The translations under genes and the position numbers were made by a program. DNA of 64,000 nucleotides from Pseudoalteromonas luteoviolacea S2607 (lineage in GTDB: Bacteria > Pseudomonadota > Gammaproteobacteria > Enterobacterales > Alteromonadaceae). The DNA lies in contig NZ_AUXV01000073.1 in NCBI RefSeq assembly GCF_001625575.1, forward strand, positions 1-64,000, in the 5' to 3' direction. The notes under the pieces were generated by a model, which did no database searches, had not been told where the DNA came from, and was given only the letters and a program-made list of their open reading frames with translations. Below, piece after piece: positions 51,892 to 60,913 of the stretch. Each line of letters opens with the position of its first letter. The first letter of the stretch is position 1.

Positions 51892-54800
51892 ATGAGATTC
51901 AAGTTATTAGCTGCGATAGTTTTATATTGGTTGCTATTTTCAGTTGTATCTGCAGCTGAGTTAATTAAGTCGAGTGTTAGAATATCTGATGTCAGCACGC
52001 GATCTTTTATTGTTGCTTGGTCAGCGCCTAGTGATACGCAGGGCACAGTGCACGTGTATTTGGACCCAAAAGGCGAAGTGCCTTATGACCACGCACATAA
52101 CGTTCGCCAATTCATCTATGCTGACAACGAACACATCAAACAAGTTATGCAAGCGCAGGGACTGTTTAGAACTCGGGTTCATGGTTTAGCGCCAGATACA
52201 CATTATTATTTTCGTATTCAACAAGAAAATACTGATGGCACGAGCCAGAGTTTGCCTCAAAATGGGCCTCTTTTTCATGTAAAAACAATGGCACGAGAAA
52301 ACGTCGTATTAAATGATACGTTAGCGGCGTATATAGAAAGAAAAAGTGAACAAAGCTCACAAGGCAGCTTAGTTTATTTTCAATTTCCAGAAGGGGCCTA
52401 CCCTTTATCCCATATTGTGGGTGACTCATTACCAGAAAATATGGCAGCGGTAAGCTTGTCAAATGTCGCCAATAACGAACAGCATATTCAGTTGCTTCAA
52501 AGCAATGTAAAGATCAAGGGACATACCGCCAGTGGTCTGTCTAACGAATCATATACACTAGCAGAAAACTCACAGGTTGGGCGATTACAGGTTATTCCTT
52601 ACCCATTGTTTATTAATGAAGTCAAAGATACCGACTCAGATGGTATTCCAGATTGGTATGAACTGGAAAACGGTTTGAATATGCACGTCGATGATGCAGC
52701 ATTAGATTTGGACAAAGATGGCTTATCCAACTACGAAGAGTATACGTTGGGAACAAAATCGAATTCGTCAGACACCGATGGCGATGGACTGAGTGACTAT
52801 CAAGAGGTAAAGGTTGCTGGCGTTTCTGCAACAAGTGCCGATACAGATAACGACGGCTTGTCTGATTATGAAGAACTTTCTGTGTATAAAACGGATGCAT
52901 TATCAGCGGATACTGATGGAGATGGTTTCTCTGATTCGGATGAAATTAAACAAGGGTTTGATCCAAAAAATGCCCAAGAGCACCCCCCTTACACGGATGC
53001 TGACAATGATGGTGTTGCTGACCGTGTAGACAATTGCCCCGCACTTGCTAACTCAGATCAGCGAAATTCTGATGATGATGCACTAGGAGATGCATGTGAC
53101 GATGATGATGACAATGACGGTATAAAGGATTACAAAGATAATGCGCCTTTGATAGCAAACCCTGAGCAAACGGACAGTGACGCGGACTTAGTGGGGGACA
53201 TTGTTGATAACTGCCCTCTGCATGCTAATCCGCATCAAAATGACAATGACTTAGACGGTTTGGGCGATGAATGTGATACGGACGATGATAATGACACCGT
53301 ATTAGATTACAAACAGTTAGGTGAACCATCAGACAGCGCATTACGCTTATATGATTTACGTAGCGTGAAAAGTAACAATCTTCGTTTCGCTAAAAATGCC
53401 AAGGCTAAGCTGCACTTTGTAAAACAATCGCTGAGCGATAACCAGCAGTTTTTGCTTGGTGAGTTTGATTTAAGTCTCCACAAATATAAAACATACCCAC
53501 TTACGCCGGAGCAACAAGCGGTACAAGGTCAGTTATTGGTGGTGTTAGATGCTGATAATTGTGAATGTGTGATTGTGAATCAGCCCTATAGTCAGCTTAC
53601 CATAGAAACATCAGAGCAGACTTTAGCAATTCGACTGCCGAGTCATATACCGACTCAAGGCAAAGTTTTATTTATGACCGCGTCGGATGGCTCAGCGTAT
53701 TCAGCTTATAGTTCATCGGATCATACTAAGCTGCTTAATCTGTTACTCGCGGGTAGTGCTTTTGTGGCCGATGATAATTGCCAGTTTACCCCCAACCTTG
53801 ATCAACTTGACAGTGACTCAGACGGTAAAGGTGACGCGTGCGATATATCGCCACAAGACTTAGACGGCGATGGCATTTTAAATGTGAGTGATAACTGTCC
53901 AGAAATTCATAATGAAGACCAACATAATATCGATGGTGATGAGTTTGGCGATGCATGTGATAGTGATATGGATGGCGATGGCATAGACAATGACATCGAA
54001 ATAAATACGTTATTTACCGACCCTAAAAACCCCTATTCTTGGTCGAACACAATAACAGATGGCGAAGCCGATTTTGACAATGACGGTGTTAGCAACGCAC
54101 AAGAGTTGGTACAAGGTAGCGACGCATTAATACCCAATATTCGTTTGGTGAGAGGAAATAACTACGTCTATTTCCCTGTTGAGTTATTACAGCAAGCGAA
54201 GGTGTCGGGGCTAAGTCATGTATTACGTGAGCATGGTGATGTGAGCCGAATTGCCACTATTGATATATCAGGAAATATCGAAAAAGAGTATTCCTTTGAT
54301 GGAGAAAAGTGGGCAGGTGAGGACTTTAATCTCACTATGCATCAGGCGTTAGTCGTGCAAAGTACCAACCAAGCCTTGATTGAAACCACCAAAGATAATA
54401 TCTGTCGCCCTGTTGACCTCAAAGCTGGGGTAAATTTTACAGCCTTACCTTGTAGCACAGCGACTGCTACAGCTTTTGAGTTTTTAAAAGAGTATGGGCC
54501 AGATAAAGTTAAATCGATCACGTCTATCAATACTGAAACTGGATTACATCAAACCGCATTATTTGTTGATGATGAACCTGCTGGTGAAGATTTCTTCTTA
54601 GCTGTGACGGAAGGTTATCAAGTAGAGGTTATATCGCCATTCACGACCAAGTCGCATCAGGTAAGTAAGCATGGTGTCAGTATTAACAACCTTGATCAAT
54701 TGCAGGTCGTTTCTACTTCTTCAGTTGAGGTGAGTGGCTATATAGATACCCTGTCAGGGCTTGTGATGATTAACGGAGAAGCCGTTGAAGTGGTGAATGG

Positions 54801-57800
54801 TCGCTTCAGCTTGCAAGACTTCACCTTACAAGAAGGTGAAAATAGGGTGGTTATCTCAGGGCGAGATCAAAATGGTTTACCGATTTTCTTTGAGTTTACA
54901 ATAAAGTATGCAGAGCCACCCCGTATTTCATTGGCATCTCACCAACAAGACCAATTGGTTTTTGCAAAAGCCGTGACAATTGCAGGACGATACGATAATG
55001 CGACGAGTATTACGGTTAATGAGGTACCTGCGAACTTACAAGGAGAGTACTTTGCTGCATATCCAATTGAACTTAAAGCAGGTGACAATACCATTAAAAT
55101 AGTGGCCACTGGCAAATACGGTGTGCGTTCAGAGCAAGTGATTTCGCTTCGTAGCCAACCTCGTTCTGTGACGCTGCCCGCGGCGACGAATGTGGACCTC
55201 GATCTACTTCAGTCGGTCATGTTTGACAGAGTTAAAGAGGCGAAAACTCCGTCTCATGTGACTTTTTATGGTAAAGACCAGACACTAAAGGGTGAATATT
55301 CTTCATGGAACAGCATCTACCCAGATATGCAAAAGGTTGGATATTTGGTTTCGTTTAGACACGTGATTTCAGAGAATGTACCTGGTGTGCGTATTAGTTT
55401 TAACACGACCAGCGTGGACCCTAAATATGGTTCTGAACAGTTTGGTGTGCCTATCGAAGTTAACAATGCGTTCGGCACTTTAAAGTACATAGAAGAAACA
55501 TGGCTAAATCTAACCACCATAAGAGTAGGTGGCGGTGCTGTGATGGTAGTGACTTCTCATCAAGATGGTGACGATGTCTCTTCTTCGAACACACGGTTCC
55601 AAGGCTATGTTATTGAAGCTGAATCATTAATTTATCAGGGAGTCAACGTGCCCCTTGACGATGGGTATTTTGATATTCCAATCACCTTGGAAGCGGGCCG
55701 TAACTACTTAGAATTTGAATTGATCCGCCAAGGGAATCGCAGTAAAGAAACGTACAGGCTCGACTATTATCCTCAAAACAGTGTGGACATTAAAGTAACC
55801 TCACATGGTCATAATCAGCACGTGTCTGGCAATGAAATCTTTTTGCAAGGGGTGATTTCAGAAGAGGGTGCTGTCGTAAAGGTAAATGGTAAAAACGCGG
55901 TGTTGAATGGGAAGCAGTTCTCGATAACCTTGCCAATTACCGAAGGAGAAAACTGGCTGACAGTAGTGGCGCAACATCAAGGACATAGCACGTACTACAA
56001 GTTAAAAGTTCATCAAAACGATATCACGGCTCGCTACACCAACTTGATTGATAGAGCGCGTTTATTTACAAATTGGCCAACGATTAAAATTGCGACAAAT
56101 GGTGAATTGAAACGTGCCAGAGTTAACAATGGCCGCTGGATATATGCCGATGGTGAAAGCGATGTTTCTATTGCTGTTGAGGTTGACAGTGAGTTAAAAG
56201 AGGGCCGCAATGTACTTACTACGGAATTGGAGTTCACCGATGGGCGAATTCAGAAATTACTTGGCATTGCGCATTATGAGAAGCGAACTCTGAAGCTTAA
56301 GGTCCTACAACCAGACTCGGTTCGCGCTTCTTTCACGATGGACAATGCGCTATTCAATAAGGCAAAAACATTTAGATTTGACCTCGGCTGGGTGCGCAGC
56401 ACAAGGCGGGGGCTGTTTCAGGCACCTGTACCGAATGGCGCGTCTTCCCGCTATGGTGCATATGGCCACATCAGCAATGGTAGAATCGTTGAAGATCTTG
56501 GCGTCGATGAGCTTAACCGTCGCACAGTCATTTTGGAGTTTGAATACGAAATATTCCAACGTTTGGTTGATGTGGGAGATGTCTCAGACGTCGCAAATCC
56601 CATTAGTGCCTTTGATGAACAAGACAAGGAGCTACACAATCAAAAGTTCAACTATTTTGCGCAATATGTAGACATCTCAGAGCAACCTAAAGTTTATATC
56701 TGGAACCATGCTGAGCAGGGGAAAGTATATTCTACAAGCACGTCGGTTGTGGCAAGTGTTGCCAATTTTATCCCCTCAAACGCAAAGCTTAATGGTCGAG
56801 GTATCAGGGTACAACGAAGCACATTAAATAATGGATTCAATGAGTATCTACTGTTATCTGGGCGTGTGGATGCTTCAGAAAAACAGTACAAGCTAGAGGT
56901 CTTTAACGCAAATGGGGAGTCGATTAGTAAAGAGTTTAGGCTGGAATATACGCCATTTGTTTATACGTTAGCACCGGGCGAAGCCTTTAATAATAACTAT
57001 TTAGATGAAATTATCACGTACTATGATCCGGGGCATGTATGGTCAGAGGCGAGAATCAACAAAAATAATGACACAGTTAACATGTCATCGTTTATTCAAA
57101 CAATGTCAGGACAAGTTAACAACGACGGCATTTTTATTGGTGATGTACGTTATGGTGTAGAAACCAACGCTGGTGGAGCAACGGTCGGTGCACAACGTAT
57201 ACACCACTACCTAAATGTGCCGGATAATCAGTCAGTGATACAGCACGACAGGCGCTATATTAGCTTTGTTGATGTGTTAGCAAATACGCAAGCGGCACCG
57301 GAGATTGAGGTTATTTCACCGCGGCCAAATAGCGAAACGTATTACCCCGTGGTTGACGTACAAGTGAAAACACCAAATGACCACTTTGCAAAGGTGTATA
57401 TCAATGGCGTGCTTGCAGAACAAAGTTATAGCGCATTAGCAGTAAGTTATGATGTAGAAACTTATCAATATGTAAAAATGCCTCTTCAACTTGGCGAAAA
57501 TCAAGTGTCAATCAAAGCGCATTCAACACTCAATGACCAAGTGTCTGAGCGCACCTACCGATTTACTCGTAAAGCTATGCCGTTGCCTGTGTTCACAGTA
57601 ACCAGCCCCCGCCAAAGTGAGGTATTCAAAATTTATCGTGCAGGTGACAAGAACATCGTAATCGAAGGGACGATTGATCAAAGTATTCCCGTGAATGAGT
57701 TAACCATAGATGGTAAACCTGTATCTCAAATGAGTAGTGGCCAGTTTTTCCATCATGCTGATTACTCGCAAGGGGAGCATCAAATCGTAATAAGTGCTCG

Positions 57801-60051
57801 TAATGATGCTGGTAAAACAGAAAAAGTTATACGGTTCTCAATTGAGTATGGAAGCCCTAACCTGACGATTGAGATGCCAGAGTCTCTAAATCAAACCACC
57901 ACCAATGATTATGTCTTTATCATGGGTTCTGTGGAAGACTTAACTGCGTCGGTGACAGTCAATGGCTCCTCTGTTCAAGTTGACCCTGAGTATGGCAATT
58001 TTAGATTGGAATATGCGCTCAATGAAGGCATGAATGTCATCGAAATCGTTGCTGAAAATGACTTTGGGAAAAGTCAAAAAACCCTCAATGTGAATCGTGT
58101 TGTAGCGACTAAGTCTCATATTTCTGTTGCTCGAGATGAATCAGTTGATAGCGAGTTTGATCTGGTCGCCACCGCTGAAGCAATTTCGCAAACATCAAGG
58201 TTTAGATTTAGAGAAGCACAAGAGGCGCCTTGGGGCGTGGAAGTCGATTTCAGATACAAAACAATGAAAGGGACGCCCAGAGATACGATTGTATTTATGT
58301 ACAATGTGTGGGTGCGTGACTCGGTGCAACCGGGTGTTTACACCGTGCCTATGATTGTAGAATTGCTCAATTCTAGCGGGGAAGTGATCTACACTGGCCG
58401 AGTAGATATTGTGGTGTATGTTGAAGTGCCCCGATTAATCTTAGAGCTGGATAATCTAGCGCAAAATCAACAAATTCCTACAGTTCGATATACTGTCACG
58501 GGCTCAGTGAGTGACTCTGGCGCAACTCTGTGGTTCGATGGTTCCTTGGTCGCGCTAGATAGCCAAGGTCGGTTTGAGCATGAGTTACAATTAAATGAAG
58601 GGTATAACCAAATTGAGGTCATAGCGACAACACAGCATCAAGAGATTTCGCAAAAGTACCAAGTCAACGTTTTGGTTTCAGAATTGAGGTTATCCGTAAC
58701 AAGCCCTGAGCAGGGGGAGACTCTGTCGAACAACACTGTCACATTTAGCGGGACGGTAAATGACCCTCTTGCAAACGTCACAATTAATGGTTTAGCGGCG
58801 CAAGTCTCTGCGCAAGGGCAATTTTCAAAGCAGTTGAACTTCTTTGAAGGCCAACATCAAGCGACGGTTCGAGCCGATAATGGCTATCAGGTTCAATCGC
58901 AAGTGATCAGCTTTGAAGTTTTACCACAGCCCTTAACTTTAACGGTATCAAGCCCTCAAGATGATAGCTCAAATGACGATGGGCGTGTCATGGTAGCGGG
59001 TCAAGTTTCTCACCCGACAGCAAAAGTCAAAGTCAATGGCCTTGGAGTTAGCGTGGATGATTCGGGGCATTTTTCGAAGAGGATTAATCTGTTTGCTGGC
59101 GAGCATTCTTTGCAAATAAGTGCGACCTATGGGGAGCAAAGCGTGAAGGAGTCTCGTTTAGTGCATGTGAGTTCAGCCACATCTGAAAATGTAGTAGAGG
59201 TACTAAAAGGCGGTGAAAGCGTGGTGAGAAGCCTCCATATCGACATGAATGAAGCTCAAATGTCGGCATTGAAATCATATACTTACGCATTGTCTAACGA
59301 GTATGCGGGCATCGACTTCAAAATGGTCAATGTTTACTGCTCGGGCAACGGTGGTGGTTTTGATTTTAAGTTTGAGGTCGCTGAGGATGTGACGGCTGAT
59401 AGCTATGCAACCGATCTGTCTATCGTGATGAAAGATGGCGCTAATCAAGTTATTTCAACGCTTGTTACGCCAATGACAATCAAGGTGGTTGAAGAGTCTA
59501 TTGGGTTGGTGGTGTTGACGCCTAAACCGAATGAAGTATTCAACTCAGAGCGTGTCATCGTCACGGGTCAGGTTGATAAGGCCGCTGCATCCGTTGCGGT
59601 AAATGGCAATGTTGTGAGTGTAAGTGCAGATGGCTCATTTACGACTGAGCTCACTTTGGCCAATGGTGTGCATTCGGTCATTGTAGAAGCGACATATGAT
59701 ACGCAGCGCGAAGCGGTTGAAGTACCCATAGAGGTTGATTCAAATGCTTCCGTTGAAGTTGTCAACCTAACAATAGGACAGAGCCAAACGATCGCCATTG
59801 ATGTGAGCGCTGATAGCCAAGTTATGTCACAAGTGCGCAATTTATTCAGTCAATTCTCTCAAATGCCTGCGGGCTTGAGTATACAAACCAGCAATGCCAG
59901 CTTTGTCGATCAACATACATTACGTGTGAACTACGAGATCTCGGCTTCTAAAGTGATTTCAAGAGCAGACGTCGACTTCAACATTATTCTGCGTGATTCA
60001 GCACAAAGTGATGTGTTTGTGCATCCTGTGACTTTGAGGATTAACCCTTAG
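51892..60051 (+). CDS. Giant secreted FN3 / thrombospondin-3 / Ig-like repeat protein
   Basis: A 2719-residue exported protein. A signal peptide (about 1-22) precedes a fibronectin type III domain (about 25-130). Calcium-binding thrombospondin type 3 repeats (DTDGDGLSDYEE type) run from about 244 to 476 and again from about 626 to 743. A duplicated domain shared with the matrixin is at about 749-920, with CRPVDLKAGVNFTALPC. The rest is at least nine Ig-like modules of the form G.V..A.VxVNGxxV...G.F...L.EGxN.I.V.A, alternating with an unnamed domain of about 100 residues. No sortase, LPXTG or autotransporter signal is visible. It probably acts as a surface or matrix scaffold, and partner of the protease encoded 7 bp upstream. 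Confidence 0.88.
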   Translation: MRFKLLAAIVLYWLLFSVVSAAELIKSSVRISDVSTRSFIVAWSAPSDTQGTVHVYLDPKGEVPYDHAHNVRQFIYADNEHIKQVMQAQGLFRTRVHGLAPDTHYYFRIQQENTDGTSQSLPQNGPLFHVKTMARENVVLNDTLAAYIERKSEQSSQGSLVYFQFPEGAYPLSHIVGDSLPENMAAVSLSNVANNEQHIQLLQSNVKIKGHTASGLSNESYTLAENSQVGRLQVIPYPLFINEVKDTDSDGIPDWYELENGLNMHVDDAALDLDKDGLSNYEEYTLGTKSNSSDTDGDGLSDYQEVKVAGVSATSADTDNDGLSDYEELSVYKTDALSADTDGDGFSDSDEIKQGFDPKNAQEHPPYTDADNDGVADRVDNCPALANSDQRNSDDDALGDACDDDDDNDGIKDYKDNAPLIANPEQTDSDADLVGDIVDNCPLHANPHQNDNDLDGLGDECDTDDDNDTVLDYKQLGEPSDSALRLYDLRSVKSNNLRFAKNAKAKLHFVKQSLSDNQQFLLGEFDLSLHKYKTYPLTPEQQAVQGQLLVVLDADNCECVIVNQPYSQLTIETSEQTLAIRLPSHIPTQGKVLFMTASDGSAYSAYSSSDHTKLLNLLLAGSAFVADDNCQFTPNLDQLDSDSDGKGDACDISPQDLDGDGILNVSDNCPEIHNEDQHNIDGDEFGDACDSDMDGDGIDNDIEINTLFTDPKNPYSWSNTITDGEADFDNDGVSNAQELVQGSDALIPNIRLVRGNNYVYFPVELLQQAKVSGLSHVLREHGDVSRIATIDISGNIEKEYSFDGEKWAGEDFNLTMHQALVVQSTNQALIETTKDNICRPVDLKAGVNFTALPCSTATATAFEFLKEYGPDKVKSITSINTETGLHQTALFVDDEPAGEDFFLAVTEGYQVEVISPFTTKSHQVSKHGVSINNLDQLQVVSTSSVEVSGYIDTLSGLVMINGEAVEVVNGRFSLQDFTLQEGENRVVISGRDQNGLPIFFEFTIKYAEPPRISLASHQQDQLVFAKAVTIAGRYDNATSITVNEVPANLQGEYFAAYPIELKAGDNTIKIVATGKYGVRSEQVISLRSQPRSVTLPAATNVDLDLLQSVMFDRVKEAKTPSHVTFYGKDQTLKGEYSSWNSIYPDMQKVGYLVSFRHVISENVPGVRISFNTTSVDPKYGSEQFGVPIEVNNAFGTLKYIEETWLNLTTIRVGGGAVMVVTSHQDGDDVSSSNTRFQGYVIEAESLIYQGVNVPLDDGYFDIPITLEAGRNYLEFELIRQGNRSKETYRLDYYPQNSVDIKVTSHGHNQHVSGNEIFLQGVISEEGAVVKVNGKNAVLNGKQFSITLPITEGENWLTVVAQHQGHSTYYKLKVHQNDITARYTNLIDRARLFTNWPTIKIATNGELKRARVNNGRWIYADGESDVSIAVEVDSELKEGRNVLTTELEFTDGRIQKLLGIAHYEKRTLKLKVLQPDSVRASFTMDNALFNKAKTFRFDLGWVRSTRRGLFQAPVPNGASSRYGAYGHISNGRIVEDLGVDELNRRTVILEFEYEIFQRLVDVGDVSDVANPISAFDEQDKELHNQKFNYFAQYVDISEQPKVYIWNHAEQGKVYSTSTSVVASVANFIPSNAKLNGRGIRVQRSTLNNGFNEYLLLSGRVDASEKQYKLEVFNANGESISKEFRLEYTPFVYTLAPGEAFNNNYLDEIITYYDPGHVWSEARINKNNDTVNMSSFIQTMSGQVNNDGIFIGDVRYGVETNAGGATVGAQRIHHYLNVPDNQSVIQHDRRYISFVDVLANTQAAPEIEVISPRPNSETYYPVVDVQVKTPNDHFAKVYINGVLAEQSYSALAVSYDVETYQYVKMPLQLGENQVSIKAHSTLNDQVSERTYRFTRKAMPLPVFTVTSPRQSEVFKIYRAGDKNIVIEGTIDQSIPVNELTIDGKPVSQMSSGQFFHHADYSQGEHQIVISARNDAGKTEKVIRFSIEYGSPNLTIEMPESLNQTTTNDYVFIMGSVEDLTASVTVNGSSVQVDPEYGNFRLEYALNEGMNVIEIVAENDFGKSQKTLNVNRVVATKSHISVARDESVDSEFDLVATAEAISQTSRFRFREAQEAPWGVEVDFRYKTMKGTPRDTIVFMYNVWVRDSVQPGVYTVPMIVELLNSSGEVIYTGRVDIVVYVEVPRLILELDNLAQNQQIPTVRYTVTGSVSDSGATLWFDGSLVALDSQGRFEHELQLNEGYNQIEVIATTQHQEISQKYQVNVLVSELRLSVTSPEQGETLSNNTVTFSGTVNDPLANVTINGLAAQVSAQGQFSKQLNFFEGQHQATVRADNGYQVQSQVISFEVLPQPLTLTVSSPQDDSSNDDGRVMVAGQVSHPTAKVKVNGLGVSVDDSGHFSKRINLFAGEHSLQISATYGEQSVKESRLVHVSSATSENVVEVLKGGESVVRSLHIDMNEAQMSALKSYTYALSNEYAGIDFKMVNVYCSGNGGGFDFKFEVAEDVTADSYATDLSIVMKDGANQVISTLVTPMTIKVVEESIGLVVLTPKPNEVFNSERVIVTGQVDKAAASVAVNGNVVSVSADGSFTTELTLANGVHSVIVEATYDTQREAVEVPIEVDSNASVEVVNLTIGQSQTIAIDVSADSQVMSQVRNLFSQFSQMPAGLSIQTSNASFVDQHTLRVNYEISASKVISRADVDFNIILRDSAQSDVFVHPVTLRINP

Positions 60052-60066
60052 TGTTGGAGATTAACA

Positions 60067-60660
60067 TTGCTTAGTTTTATCAAAAAACAGTGTCTTGTCG
60101 GCTTGGTCCTCGCAACGTTACTGGTGGTAATCGGGTTCGCCTTATTACGACCGGTAACCTTCAAGCTTACCTCATCGCAAGATTATCAAGGGTATTTGGT
60201 TCAAGTAGTGGATAAAGGTGGGAATACGATAGAGTCATATGTTGTAGACTCAACACTGGAGTTAAAATCTCACCGAGTATTACGTTGGATGATTGAAGGC
60301 ACAACATTAAATGTGGTCCACCCATTAGTGCGAGCGAAAACCATTGTATTGACGCCAAGCATACTACTTAAAGGCATGAATAATCTAAACCTTAGCTGCT
60401 GGTGCGCAGACAAAACATACCCTGTTCAACAAGACTTATTGGTTGTCTATGCACATTTTGCCACATTGAAAACTGACTATATTCCCATTGTTGATGTTGC
60501 TATACGTACTAAGTCTGTCGAAGGACATAGCAAAGCACTCTACATGATGACGGCAGTAGCCAGTGCAAGGGAAGGGAATGCGCGTCGCCTTTCAAAGGTT
60601 GAGGCAAGAAAGATGCGAGCAGAGATAGGGGAAATTATTGCGCAATTGTACATAAATTGA
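60067..60660 (+). CDS. Small membrane-anchored protein closing the secreted operon
   Basis: A 197-residue protein starting at TTG 60067 with GGAGA about 8 nt upstream. Residues about 10-28 form a single membrane helix (CLVGLVLATLLVVIGFALL). The outside part is beta-rich and contains a CWC motif (NLSCWCADKTYP near 113-118). The C-terminus is helical and basic. I do not recognise it. It lies 15 bp after the giant gene and could anchor or export part of the system. A weak terminator-like hairpin follows at 60861-60884. Confidence 0.7.
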   Translation: MLSFIKKQCLVGLVLATLLVVIGFALLRPVTFKLTSSQDYQGYLVQVVDKGGNTIESYVVDSTLELKSHRVLRWMIEGTTLNVVHPLVRAKTIVLTPSILLKGMNNLNLSCWCADKTYPVQQDLLVVYAHFATLKTDYIPIVDVAIRTKSVEGHSKALYMMTAVASAREGNARRLSKVEARKMRAEIGEIIAQLYIN

Positions 60661-60860
60661 CTAATGAACTAAATGGCATATTGTTTTATATGACGAGACT
60701 AATATTAGTTTGGTAAATGGGAATTATTATCATATAAATGCTATTTATACCGCGCATTAACTTTATAAATTAGCGTAACGTAGTGAATCTAGTGTATTTT
60801 GCGGCCCAAATAAAAACTAAAAAGTGCTTTTTAGTTAAATGATTACGAGCGCTTTAAAAT

Positions 60861-60884
60861 AGGGTAAAATAACCCTGTTTTTTC
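60861..60884 (+). terminator. Weak terminator-like hairpin upstream of acnB
   Basis: A five-base AGGGT / ACCCT stem followed by a T-run lies 30 bp before acnB. It may end the secreted operon or act in the acnB leader. Confidence 0.4.
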
Positions 60885-60913
60885 TATGCGTATTACTGCC
60901 TGACGAGGTTTAT

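Noticed and set aside
52622..52900. A minus-strand frame inside the thrombospondin-3 repeats
   Set aside because: It arises from the repetitive GAT/GAC-rich coding of the giant gene and has no start signal.
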